NCBI RefSeq assembly: GCF_039649665.1
Contig: NZ_JBDJAW010000008.1
Location: forward strand, 124,001 to 188,000
Reading direction: 5' to 3'
Length of the DNA: 64,000 nt
From: Microbispora sp. ZYX-F-249
GTDB taxonomy: Bacteria; Actinomycetota; Actinomycetes; Streptosporangiales; Streptosporangiaceae
This document shows positions 48,130 to 55,016 of this stretch, one piece after another (within the stretch, counting starts at the first letter, position 1; the number at the start of each line of letters is the position of its first letter). The position numbers and the translations under genes are program-made. The notes below the pieces were generated by a model. It was not told the origin of the DNA and ran no database searches. It saw only the letters and a program-made list of their open reading frames with translations.

Positions 48130-48798
48130 TCAGAATTTGTCGTCACGCCGGCAGTTGACGAACAGCTGGATTTCCGGCGGCGCCTGGGTGGTCGCCGGAG
48201 CATACGAAAGGTGATTCTCCGACAGCACGCTGAAACCGGCGCCTTCGATGACCTCGCGCAACTCGTCGCGCAGATATCCGGTCACCCGCACCGGCGCGCC
48301 GAGAAACTGGAAAGGCACGTCGTCGAGGTCGATTTCCACCATGCTCAGCGAGAACAGGCCGCCCGGCGCGAGCACGGCGTGGATTTTGTGCAGCGCCTGC
48401 TCGATCTCGGCGCGCGGCAGCATCAGCAGGCTGAAGAAGGCCGTCGCGGCGTCGAACACACCGAGCGAGTCGTCGAGGTCGAGCACGTCGCGTTCGAGGA
48501 AGGTCCCGGTCGGCACGTTCTTCCGGGCCAGATCCAGCATGACCGGGGAGATGTCGATGCCGGTCACCTCGCAGCCGGCGTCGGCGAACTGCTGGGCCGT
48601 GGGCGCGCCGGTCCCGCAGCCCACGTCGAGGACCCTCGCTCCCGGCTTGAGTTGCTTGATCATCCAGTCGCCGGCGGCCACCTGGCCTTCCTTGTGCGGG
48701 AACGCCTCGTCGTACCGGCCGCCGATGCGATTGAACGCCTCGGCCTGGATGGCACGGTACTCCTGACGCGGATTGTCCGGTCCTGATTCGATTGTCAT
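48130..48798 (-). CDS. class I SAM-dependent methyltransferase
   Basis: 222 aa. Motif I VLDVGCGTGAPT, motif II acidic residue in VTGIDISPVMLDLARKN, and post-motif LAPGGLFSLSMVEID. The N-terminus AFNRIGGRYDEAFPHKEGQ matches small-molecule methyltransferases of actinobacteria. The substrate is unknown. Coupled with the phosphatase downstream, it may be part of a signalling output, but this is only inferred from position. Confidence 0.88.
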   Translation of the reverse strand: MTIESGPDNPRQEYRAIQAEAFNRIGGRYDEAFPHKEGQVAAGDWMIKQLKPGARVLDVGCGTGAPTAQQFADAGCEVTGIDISPVMLDLARKNVPTGTFLERDVLDLDDSLGVFDAATAFFSLLMLPRAEIEQALHKIHAVLAPGGLFSLSMVEIDLDDVPFQFLGAPVRVTGYLRDELREVIEGAGFSVLSENHLSYAPATTQAPPEIQLFVNCRRDDKF

Positions 48799-48926
48799 CG
48801 TCGCCGCCGTTAATGATCAGCCGTCTTTGCCTCCTTCTAGATAGGGGGCTGAACCCCAACAAGTCAAGACATTCCCCGGCCAAATGGGCTTTTCGGCTGG
48901 CGATTGTGTCAAAGATCGTTGTCAAT

Positions 48927-49490
48927 CTAGATGTGCTCGATGACGATCACCGCGGTGGTGCCGGGTTCGAGCGCCTCGAAGACGTGCGGCGCGTCTCCGG
49001 GATAGACGATGTAGTCCCCCGGCCCGAGCTCCACCGGTTCCTCCGCCGGCCCGGCCGATGCCCGGCCGGTTCCGATGACCAGATGCTCGGTCGTACCGGG
49101 CCGGTGCGGGTCCGACCTGTGCGGCGGGCCCGGCTCGGCCGAGATGCGGTAGAGGTCGCGCCGGGCGTGCGGCGGACAGGAGGCGAGCAGTGTGACCCCG
49201 TAGCTGGCCTGCTCCGAGTAGGTGGCGGGGCCCTCCCCCGCCCTGATGACCTGGACGACCGTGCGCGGCGGGTCCACCAGGCGACTGAACGGCACGCCGA
49301 GCGCGGCCCCGAGCGCCCACAGGGTCTCCACGCCCGGGTTGCCCGCGCCCGACTCCAGCTGCGAGAGCGTGGACTTGGCGATGCCCGCCCGCTTCGCCAG
49401 CTCGGTCAGCGACAGACCGGCACGCTCACGCTCCCGGCGGATCGACGCCGCGATCAGCGCGATCAGGTCGAAGGACGCCTTCTCAGCCAC
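48927..49490 (-). CDS. XRE-cupin transcriptional regulator
   Basis: 187 aa. HTH_3 domain (IRRERERAGLSLTELAKRAGIAKSTLSQLESGAGNPGVETLWALGAALGV) followed by a cupin_2 sensor (HLVIGTGRASAGPAEEPVELGPGDYIVYPGDAPHVFEALEPG). GTG 49490 has GGAG 7 nt upstream. Divergent from azlC, the usual partner of this regulator type. The intergenic GTTCG-N6-CGAAC (49513-49528) is a likely operator. Confidence 0.9.
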   Translation of the reverse strand: MAEKASFDLIALIAASIRRERERAGLSLTELAKRAGIAKSTLSQLESGAGNPGVETLWALGAALGVPFSRLVDPPRTVVQVIRAGEGPATYSEQASYGVTLLASCPPHARRDLYRISAEPGPPHRSDPHRPGTTEHLVIGTGRASAGPAEEPVELGPGDYIVYPGDAPHVFEALEPGTTAVIVIEHI

Positions 49491-49512
49491 GTGTTCGCTC
49501 CATACTTCCTAT

Positions 49513-49528
49513 CGTTCGACTTGACGAA
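49513..49528. promoter_or_regulatory. inverted repeat between XRE-cupin and azlC
   Basis: GTTCG, 6 nt, CGAAC, centrally placed in the 67-nt divergent promoter region. Short but symmetric and AT-richer than its surroundings. Confidence 0.4.
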
Positions 49529-49557
49529 CCCACTCAGTTTTGTTCACTGTACTGGAC

Positions 49558-50325
49558 ATGCATTCGCTATGGCGAACACTCGATCGCGGCACGCTCCGCG
49601 ACATCGCCCTGGTCTGCCTCGCCGACGCCGTGGTGGGCGCCGCGTTCGGCGCGATCGCCGTGTCCGGCGGCCTGCCTCCGTGGGTGCCGGTCGCCATGTC
49701 CCTGCTGGTGTTCGCCGGAGGCGCCCAGTTCGCCGCCGTCGGCGTGGTGCTCTCGGGCGGCGCGCCGATCGCCGCCGTCGCGGCCGGGCTGGTGCTGAAC
49801 GCACGCCTGCTGCCGTTCGGCTTCGCGGTCGGCGACGTCCTCCGCGGCAGGTGGTGGACGCGGCTCGCCGGCGCGCACCTCATGACGGACGAGGCGGTGG
49901 CCTTCGTGCTGCGCGACGGCGATCCCCGCCGGCGTCACGCCGCGTTCTGGGCCTGCGGGCTCGGTCTGTTCGTCAGCTGGAACGCGGCCGTCGTGCTCGG
50001 CGCGCTGGCCGGGCGCGGCATCGGCGACACGGCCGCGCTGGGCCTCGACGCGGCCTTCCCCGCGGTGCTGCTGGCTCTCGTCCTGCCCTCGCTCACCGGG
50101 CGGACCGAGCGAGCCGCACGGACCGAGCGAGCCGCGCGGACCGAGCGGAACGCCGCACGGACCGAGCGAGCCGCGCGGACCGAGCGGAACGCCGCCCTGC
50201 TCGGGGCGGCCGTCGCGGTGGCGGCCACGCCGTTCCTGCCCGCCGGCCTGCCGGTGCTGCTCGCCCTGACCGGTCTCGTGCTCACCGTGCGGGCCCCCTC
50301 CGGTTCGGAGGTCTCATGCCCCTGA
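49558..50325 (+). CDS. azlC: AzlC-family branched-chain amino acid exporter subunit
   Basis: 255 aa, AzlC fold: ALVCLADAVVGAAFGAIAVSGGLPPWVPVAMSLLVFAGGAQFAAVGV and LNARLLPFGFAVGD are family hallmarks. It works with AzlD to export branched-chain amino acids or analogues such as 4-azaleucine. Unusually, the loop between helices near residues 180-215 is expanded by five RTERAA/RTERNAA repeats encoded by an in-frame minisatellite (50101-50196). ATG 49558 lies at the divergent promoter; azlD overlaps by 10 nt. Confidence 0.9.
   Translation: MHSLWRTLDRGTLRDIALVCLADAVVGAAFGAIAVSGGLPPWVPVAMSLLVFAGGAQFAAVGVVLSGGAPIAAVAAGLVLNARLLPFGFAVGDVLRGRWWTRLAGAHLMTDEAVAFVLRDGDPRRRHAAFWACGLGLFVSWNAAVVLGALAGRGIGDTAALGLDAAFPAVLLALVLPSLTGRTERAARTERAARTERNAARTERAARTERNAALLGAAVAVAATPFLPAGLPVLLALTGLVLTVRAPSGSEVSCP
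50101..50196 (+). repeat. in-frame minisatellite in azlC
   Basis: Five tandem units of 18, 18, 21, 18 and 21 nt, each starting CGGACCGAGCG, encode RTERAA or RTERNAA. Lengths stay in frame. Charge pattern (+,-,+) suggests a helical, exposed cytoplasmic loop. Confidence 0.9.
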
Positions 50326-50624
50326 TCGCCGTCCTCGCGCTGGCCGCCGGCACCTACGCGTTCCGGCTGGCGGGTCCGGTGCTGCACCACAGGCTCCGGC
50401 TGCCCGGACGCCTGCGTCACCTGCTGTCCGTCACCGCGACCGTGCTGCTCGTCGCCCTGGTGGCCACCTCGGCCCTCACCGAGGGGCACGGCTTCGCCGG
50501 TTGGGCCAGGCTCGCCGGGGTGCTCGCCGCCGGGATCCTCGCGCTGCGGAAGGCGCCGTTCCCCCTGGTCGTCGTCCTCGCCGCCGCCACCACCGCTTTG
50601 CTGCGTCTATGCGGTATTGAGTAG
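50316..50624 (+). CDS. azlD: AzlD-family exporter subunit
   Basis: 102 aa, three or four helices (LIAVLALAAGTYAFRLAGPVL; HLLSVTATVLLVALVATSAL; LAGVLAAGILALRKAPFPLVVVLAAATTALLRLCG), matching AzlD/AzlD-like partners of AzlC. ATG 50316 is behind GGAGG and overlaps the azlC stop by 10 nt, so translation is coupled. Confidence 0.9.
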   Translation: MPLIAVLALAAGTYAFRLAGPVLHHRLRLPGRLRHLLSVTATVLLVALVATSALTEGHGFAGWARLAGVLAAGILALRKAPFPLVVVLAAATTALLRLCGIE

Positions 50625-50815
50625 GCATATCCGATTTTCAGGGAAGAACACGGCCATCTTGAATGCCAGACCGCCACCTTTCGCGTTCGCGCTGTAACAG
50701 GTGCTGGACTGCGACGATCTAATCGATGACCACGAATCACGCCGCGAGAATCGAGCGGAGACGTGATCACCCCTCCCGCAGAGCGCCGGTACGGCCTTGA
50801 TCAGTCGGAGATCTC

Positions 50816-51745
50816 GTGAGTGCATGGCGCATCAGGCTCGCCGTCCTGCTCCTGGTCTTGGCGACTCCAGTGGCCATCGAGTTGATAATCGCGGCCGTCA
50901 GGAGCACTTTCAGCCCGGCCCGTGTGGTGCTGCAGGTCCTCGGTCTTGCGATATTGCTGGCGCTGGCCAGAGGAGCGGAGAGATTGGCGCGAAGAACGCA
51001 GATCTACTCCCTGATGCTGATTCCGCTCGTACTGATCGGCCTACTGAACATGGGGATCGGGGCGATTCTGCTGACCGGAGGCGACGACGGTTCCGGCGGT
51101 TTGGACCTCGGTGTCGCGGGTGGGCTGACGCTGGGAGGGGGACTCTTCGTCTTCGGCCTGTCGCTGTCGCTCGTGTATCTCGACATGAGAAGCGTCCACA
51201 TCGCGCCCTTCCCGAGCGGGCCCGCCGCCGATGCGGGATATCGCCCCGTGGACGAGACTCTCACCCCCGAGGAGCATCTCACCGTCCATGAATACCGGCA
51301 TTCGCCGCAGGACGTGAGTGAGCTGATCCTTCTGTGCCGACCGGAACTGAACGTCGAGGGCCTCCATTACGTGCAGGTATGTGCTCGCGACGGAATACTG
51401 CTGTCGGCCGACATCCTGAACCATCCCCTGCTCGCACGTTATTTCGGCGACACCGGAAAGGACCAGAGGAGGAACGTCTACATCAACGTGGGGAAGCAGG
51501 TGGGCTGGCTCATCAACGGCCTCAACGACTTCCTCGCGGACGCCGAGGGAGGGGTGCTCATCCGGACTGTCCTGGACGTCGAGAGGGGCGCCGTCTACTA
51601 CTGCCGGATAGACGAGAACAAATATCTCATCGGGGTGACCCTGGATCAGAACGGTGTCCACGTCGCCGACAGCGCGACCCGTCTGCTCGCCGACAGGATA
51701 CGCGGCTACTACAGCCTGCCGCCTCTCCAGCAGCCGAACGTCTGA
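50816..51745 (+). CDS. unrecognised membrane protein with C-terminal cytoplasmic domain
   Basis: 309 aa. About four N-terminal helices (9-29, 38-57, 66-88, 104-123) and a C-terminal soluble domain (about 140-309). The domain contains DVERGAVYYCRIDENKYLIGVTLDQNGVHVADSATRLLADRI, a strand-helix pattern slightly reminiscent of Roadblock/LC7 folds; I do not claim that family. GTG 50816 follows TCGGAG. First of three genes in one orientation (next start 38 nt after the stop). This stretch is visibly less GC-rich than its neighbours. Function unknown. Confidence 0.78.
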   Translation: MSAWRIRLAVLLLVLATPVAIELIIAAVRSTFSPARVVLQVLGLAILLALARGAERLARRTQIYSLMLIPLVLIGLLNMGIGAILLTGGDDGSGGLDLGVAGGLTLGGGLFVFGLSLSLVYLDMRSVHIAPFPSGPAADAGYRPVDETLTPEEHLTVHEYRHSPQDVSELILLCRPELNVEGLHYVQVCARDGILLSADILNHPLLARYFGDTGKDQRRNVYINVGKQVGWLINGLNDFLADAEGGVLIRTVLDVERGAVYYCRIDENKYLIGVTLDQNGVHVADSATRLLADRIRGYYSLPPLQQPNV

Positions 51746-51782
51746 CGCAACGAGCCCTCGACATCGCCCGGCAGGGATACAA

Positions 51783-52232
51783 ATGGTCGCACCTTTCCAG
51801 AACGTCGCCCCAGCGGTCGACACCTCTCCCCCGAACAGGCGGCGCGCCGTCGTGGCACGGCTCACCCTGTGGATCCTGTTCGGCGTGATAATCGGCCTGA
51901 TGCCGCTCGTCTTCGACACGTTGCGGGCGACTTTGTCCGTACAGGGCTTCAGCGTGATCACGACCCTGGCCCGGGGACAACTGTTCATCTCGTCGGCGGC
52001 CATGTCCGCCGGAGCCATGGGCGAGTTGTTCTTCTCGTCCTCGACCCGGCGAGGCGACATGCTGCAGGTGATCGCCGGTTTCTTCTGCCTGCTGTGTTGC
52101 CTGGCCAACTCGGTCGCGTACACGCAGGTGCCGGTCGCCCAGCCCGCCGCCATAGTGACCCTGTCCCTGATCTTCTTTCCTCTCACCATCCTTGCCAGCG
52201 GCATCTGCATCGGAATGACGGCGGGACGATGA
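51783..52232 (+). CDS. unrecognised four-helix membrane protein
   Basis: 149 aa, with a short cytoplasmic N-terminus, then four predicted helices (about 29-46, 64-85, 93-113, 121-146), rich in Phe, Ser and Cys (FFCLLCCLANS). No family recognised. CAGGG lies 7 nt before ATG 51783. Its stop overlaps the next gene (ATGA). GC content looks lower than flanking housekeeping genes. Confidence 0.78.
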   Translation: MVAPFQNVAPAVDTSPPNRRRAVVARLTLWILFGVIIGLMPLVFDTLRATLSVQGFSVITTLARGQLFISSAAMSAGAMGELFFSSSTRRGDMLQVIAGFFCLLCCLANSVAYTQVPVAQPAAIVTLSLIFFPLTILASGICIGMTAGR

Positions 52233-52387
52233 ACATCGCATTGACCGTCTCCACGGTCCTCATGGGCGTCGGCACCGTGGGAGTGGTGGCCGCGGCCGCG
52301 ATCTCCCGCCTGCTCGGCAGGAACGGTCCGCGGATGGGCGCCGGCCACGTGCTGCGATCCGAACAGTCGCCCTATCGTCGTCCCTGA
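52229..52387 (+). CDS. small single-pass membrane protein, 52 aa
   Basis: ATG 52229 overlaps the preceding stop by 4 nt, which argues for real coupled translation. One helix (residues 4-29, LTVSTVLMGVGTVGVVAAAAISRL) and a basic polar tail (LGRNGPRMGAGHVLRSEQSPYRRP). Third and last gene of the unrecognised operon, ending 42 nt before the tRNA terminator hairpin. Too short to assign. Confidence 0.62.
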   Translation: MNIALTVSTVLMGVGTVGVVAAAAISRLLGRNGPRMGAGHVLRSEQSPYRRP

Positions 52388-52425
52388 GGCTCCGGTCTCC
52401 CGGGCGGCGCGGAAAGCGGGCGACG

Positions 52426-52453
52426 AAAAAGGGCGGTCGGATCGACCGCCCTT
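52426..52453 (-). terminator. intrinsic terminator of tRNA-Ala copy 2
   Basis: On the minus strand an 11-bp perfect stem (AAGGGCGGTCG/CGACCGCCCTT, 3-nt loop) is followed by five T (52430-52426). One of the few U-tract terminators in the window. It lies 7 nt after the tRNA 3' end and between convergent transcripts. Confidence 0.88.
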
Positions 52454-52459
52454 CGAGTG

Positions 52460-52535
52460 TGGTGGAGCTATGGGGATTCGAACCCCAGACCCCTTCCATG
52501 CCATGGAAGTGCGCTACCAGCTGCGCTATAGCCCC
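52460..52535 (-). tRNA. tRNA-Ala(GGC), copy 2
   Basis: 76 nt with encoded CCA, G3-U70, anticodon GGC. Identical to copy 1 (45010-45085) except for the T loop (TTCGAAT instead of TTCGAGT). Same orientation as copy 1, 7.4 kb away. Confidence 0.97.
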
Positions 52536-52550
52536 TTGCGACGCAGTCAG

Positions 52551-52578
52551 TGTATAGGAGTCCGCGCGAGGGTGGTAA
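52551..52578 (-). promoter_or_regulatory. promoter of tRNA-Ala copy 2
   Basis: On the minus strand TTACCA (52578-52573) and TATACA (52556-52551) with a 16-nt spacer. Similar to the promoter of copy 1 although the surrounding sequence differs. Confidence 0.6.
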
Positions 52579-52591
52579 CCGGACGAGCCGA

Positions 52592-52619
52592 CGTCACACA
52601 GCGGTGGGCGTGATACGTC
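52592..52619 (+). promoter_or_regulatory. ECF41-type promoter before the sigma-factor gene
   Basis: CGTCACA (52592-52598), 17 nt, CGTC (52616-52619), ending 9 nt before the sigma ATG. It matches the published ECF41 consensus (TGTCACA then CGTC) at all but one base. The sigma factor probably transcribes its own operon. Confidence 0.7.
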
Positions 52620-52628
52620 TGGCATGAC

Positions 52629-53543
52629 ATGACCATCGAAGTCTTCACCGCACACCGGAGCCTGCTCGTCGGCGTGGCGTACCGCATCCTCGGCAGCGCC
52701 GCGGACGCGGAGGACGTGGTCCAGGAGGCATGGCTGCGCTGGGCGGACGTGGACGCCACGTCGGTGGCCGACCCGAAGGCCTACCTCGTGCGCGTCACCA
52801 CCAACCTCGCCATCGACCGGCTGCGCCGGCTGCGGGCCAGGCGGCAGGCGTACGTCGGGCCCTGGCTGCCCGAGCCCGTCGTCGCCGCGCCGGACGCCGC
52901 AGATCCCGCCGAACGCGCCGACAGCCTCGAGCTGGCCCTCCTCGTCGTGCTGGAGACGCTGTCCCCGCTGGAACGGGCCGTGTTCGTCCTGCGGGAGGCG
53001 TTCGGCTTCTCCCACGCCGAGATCGCCGAGTTCCTCGGCCGGGGCGAGCCCGCCGTACGGCAACTCGCCCGGCGCGCCCGCGACCACGTGCGCGAACGCA
53101 GGCCGCGTTTCGACGTGGACCGGCGCGAGCGCCGCACGATCACCGAGCGCTTCGTGGCGGCCTGCGAGAAGGGGGACGTCGAGGCCCTGACGGCGCTGCT
53201 CACCGCGGACGTCCGCCTCGTCGGCGACGGCGGCGGCAAGGCGCGGGCGCCGCTGCGGGAGCTGGCCGGGGCCGTGCCGGTCGCCCGGTTCCTCCTCGCC
53301 ATCGCGAGCCCCGGGGGCCGCCGGCGCTTCCTGGCGTCCATCGGGGCTCCCCCGGGCGTGGAGATGGACCTGGAGATCGCCGACGTCAACGGCGGGCCCG
53401 CGATCGTCGCCCGGCTGGACGGGCGGCCCGTCACCGTCGTCTCGCTGGTGGTCACCGCCGGACTGGTCGGCACCGTTTATCTCATCGCCAATCCCGAGAA
53501 GATGTCACGGCTCGGGGTCTCGGACGCGTCCGCAAGTGCATGA
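52629..53543 (+). CDS. sigJ: ECF41-family sigma factor (SigJ-like) with SnoaL-like C-terminus
   Basis: 304 aa. Sigma region 2 (FTAHRSLLVGVAYRILGSAADAEDVVQEAWLRW), the ECF41 linker motif WLPEP, and region 4 (LSPLERAVFVLREAFGFSHAEIAEFLGRGEPAVRQLARRARDHV) precede a SnoaL/NTF2-like regulatory domain. That domain carries DGGGKARAP and a variant NPEKM of the usual NPDKL motif. In ECF41 factors the C-terminal domain both inhibits and supports activity in place of an anti-sigma factor. ECF41 genes sit beside oxidoreductase, epimerase or decarboxylase genes, here the FAD oxidoreductase whose start overlaps by 4 nt. Confidence 0.92.
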   Translation: MTIEVFTAHRSLLVGVAYRILGSAADAEDVVQEAWLRWADVDATSVADPKAYLVRVTTNLAIDRLRRLRARRQAYVGPWLPEPVVAAPDAADPAERADSLELALLVVLETLSPLERAVFVLREAFGFSHAEIAEFLGRGEPAVRQLARRARDHVRERRPRFDVDRRERRTITERFVAACEKGDVEALTALLTADVRLVGDGGGKARAPLRELAGAVPVARFLLAIASPGGRRRFLASIGAPPGVEMDLEIADVNGGPAIVARLDGRPVTVVSLVVTAGLVGTVYLIANPEKMSRLGVSDASASA

Positions 53544-54703
53544 GAGACGACATCACGATCGTGGGCGGCGGGCTCGCCGGGCTGACCGCCGCCATCGCCT
53601 GCGCCGAGGGCGGCGCGTCCGTCGTCCTGCACGAGGCGCACCACACCCTCGGCGGACGCGCCCGGTCCACCGCCGCGCCGTACGTCGCGAACGAGGGCGT
53701 CCACGCCCTCTACGCGGACGGCCCGCCGTGGCGGTGGCTGGACGAACGGAGGCTGGTCCGGCCGTACGCGCTGCCCCGGCCGGGGCACCTGCTCCGGGCA
53801 CGGTTCCGCCGCGACGGGAGGCTCACCGGACGGCCTCCGGCCGCACTGCTGCGGATGGCCGCCCGGCGCGGCCTCCGGGCGCCGGTGGAGGAGGACTTCG
53901 GGTCCTGGGCCACGCGCCACTTCGGCGAGGAGGCCGCCCGGATGGCCGCCGGGGCGACCGGAGTGGTGACCTACGACGCCGACCCCGGCAGGCTGTCGGC
54001 GGCGTTCGTCTGGGAGCGCCTCCTGCGCGTCGCGGCCCCGCGGTATCCGGCCGTACGGTATCTGGTCGGCGGCTGGGGACGGATGATCGACCGGATGGCG
54101 GCGTACGCCCGCGACCTGGGGGTGCGCGTCGAGACCGGGTCGAAGGTGGACCGGCTGCCGGACGGACGGGTGATCGTCGCCACCTCGCTCGACGCCGCAC
54201 GCGGCCTGCTCGGCGACGGCTCGCTGCGCTGGGAGAGCGGGCGGGGGGTCCTCCTCGATCTCGGGTTGCGCGCGCACCCCCGGGACCTGTTCCTCGTCAG
54301 CGACCTGGACGAGGGCGGGTTCCTGGAGCGTTACTCGCTGCCCGACCGGTCGGTCGCCCCCCGCGGGGAGAGCCTGGTGCAGCTCGAACTGCCGGTGCGC
54401 CCCGGCGAGGCGAAGGGGACGGCGCTCGCACGGCTGGAGCGGATCGCCGACCTCGCCCTGCCGGGCTGGCGCGACCGGGTCACCTGGCGCCGTGAGTCGA
54501 TCGCCGCCGGCCGCACCGGCGCCCTCGACCTGCCCGGCGCCTCGTGGCGCGACCGCCCGGCGGTCGAGCGCGGCGACGGCGTCTGGCTGGCCGGCGACCA
54601 GGTGGCCGCACCGGGCCTGCTGGCCGAGGTTTCGGTCACCAGCGCGCTCGCGGCGGCCCGGGCCGCCCTCGCCTCCCGATCGCGGTCCCGGCGGGCCGCC
54701 TGA
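53540..54703 (+). CDS. FAD-dependent oxidoreductase (amine oxidase/phytoene desaturase-like)
   Basis: 387 aa. N-terminal dinucleotide-binding motif ITIVGGGLAGLTAAIACAEGGASVVLHEAHHTLGGRARS is canonical. The FAD-binding C-terminal segment GVWLAGDQVAAPGLLAEVSVTSALAAARAAL is present. The substrate domain resembles that of protoporphyrinogen oxidase/phytoene-desaturase-like proteins. As the gene co-translated with an ECF41 sigma factor it is the expected partner and target of that sigma factor; the true substrate is unknown. Confidence 0.88.
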   Translation: MRDDITIVGGGLAGLTAAIACAEGGASVVLHEAHHTLGGRARSTAAPYVANEGVHALYADGPPWRWLDERRLVRPYALPRPGHLLRARFRRDGRLTGRPPAALLRMAARRGLRAPVEEDFGSWATRHFGEEAARMAAGATGVVTYDADPGRLSAAFVWERLLRVAAPRYPAVRYLVGGWGRMIDRMAAYARDLGVRVETGSKVDRLPDGRVIVATSLDAARGLLGDGSLRWESGRGVLLDLGLRAHPRDLFLVSDLDEGGFLERYSLPDRSVAPRGESLVQLELPVRPGEAKGTALARLERIADLALPGWRDRVTWRRESIAAGRTGALDLPGASWRDRPAVERGDGVWLAGDQVAAPGLLAEVSVTSALAAARAALASRSRSRRAA

Positions 54704-54713
54704 CGCAAACGAA

Positions 54714-54745
54714 ACGGGCCCTTCCCCCGCCGGGGAAGGGCCCGT
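54714..54745 (+). terminator. intrinsic terminator after the sigma/oxidoreductase operon
   Basis: Perfect 14-bp stem (ACGGGCCCTTCCCC and its complement) with a 4-nt CGCC loop, 10 nt after the stop. Confidence 0.82.
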
Positions 54746-54759
54746 GTGATCACCGGGAC

Positions 54760-54827
54760 CGGATCAGCCGAGGGCCCGGACAAGCCGAAAGCCCGGATCA
54801 GCCGAAAGCCCGGATCAGCCGAGAGCG
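54760..54827. repeat. four 17-bp tandem repeats
   Basis: Four consecutive 17-bp units based on CGGATCAGCCGAAAGCC (units 1, 2 and 4 vary by two to four bases). They lie between the sigma operon terminator and the gene remnant downstream of araA, and the last unit overlaps the remnant's end. Without spacers, so not CRISPR. Confidence 0.85.
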
Positions 54828-55010
54828 GAGAGCAGCCGGTCGTACTCGGCCTGCGTGACGCCCTCACGGTCGAGCCGATGACCGAGTGGCCCGGGTCCTT
54901 CCAGAGGTCTCGTCGAGCCCGTACCGGACCACGAGGCCCTCGTCCGCCGCCGAGGCGGCAGACGGGACGAGTGCCTCTGCTCCGAGCGTGAGGGCGGCCA
55001 GGCCGCCCAT
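54815..55010 (-). pseudogene. remnant of a secreted protein gene downstream of araA
   Basis: ATG 55010, 7 nt after the araA stop, begins a signal-peptide-like sequence (MGGLAALTLGAEALVPSAAS) followed by ADEGLVVRYGLDETSG, typical of the start of a LamG/concanavalin-like domain in secreted glycoside hydrolases. The frame then stops after 48 codons. In another frame, directly downstream, a plausible C-terminus reads GVTQAEYDRLLSALG and ends in TGA at 54815. The most economical reading is a deleted or frameshifted hydrolase gene of the arabinose locus. A short secreted peptide is the alternative. Confidence 0.42.
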
Positions 55011-55016
55011 CACGCG

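Noticed and set aside
45010-52535. Integrative element or genomic island between the two tRNA-Ala genes
   Set aside because: No integrase, excisionase or replication gene is present, and both tRNA copies are full length rather than a 3'-end att duplicate.
54760-54827. CRISPR array
   Set aside because: The 17-bp repeats are contiguous with no spacers, and no cas genes are present.
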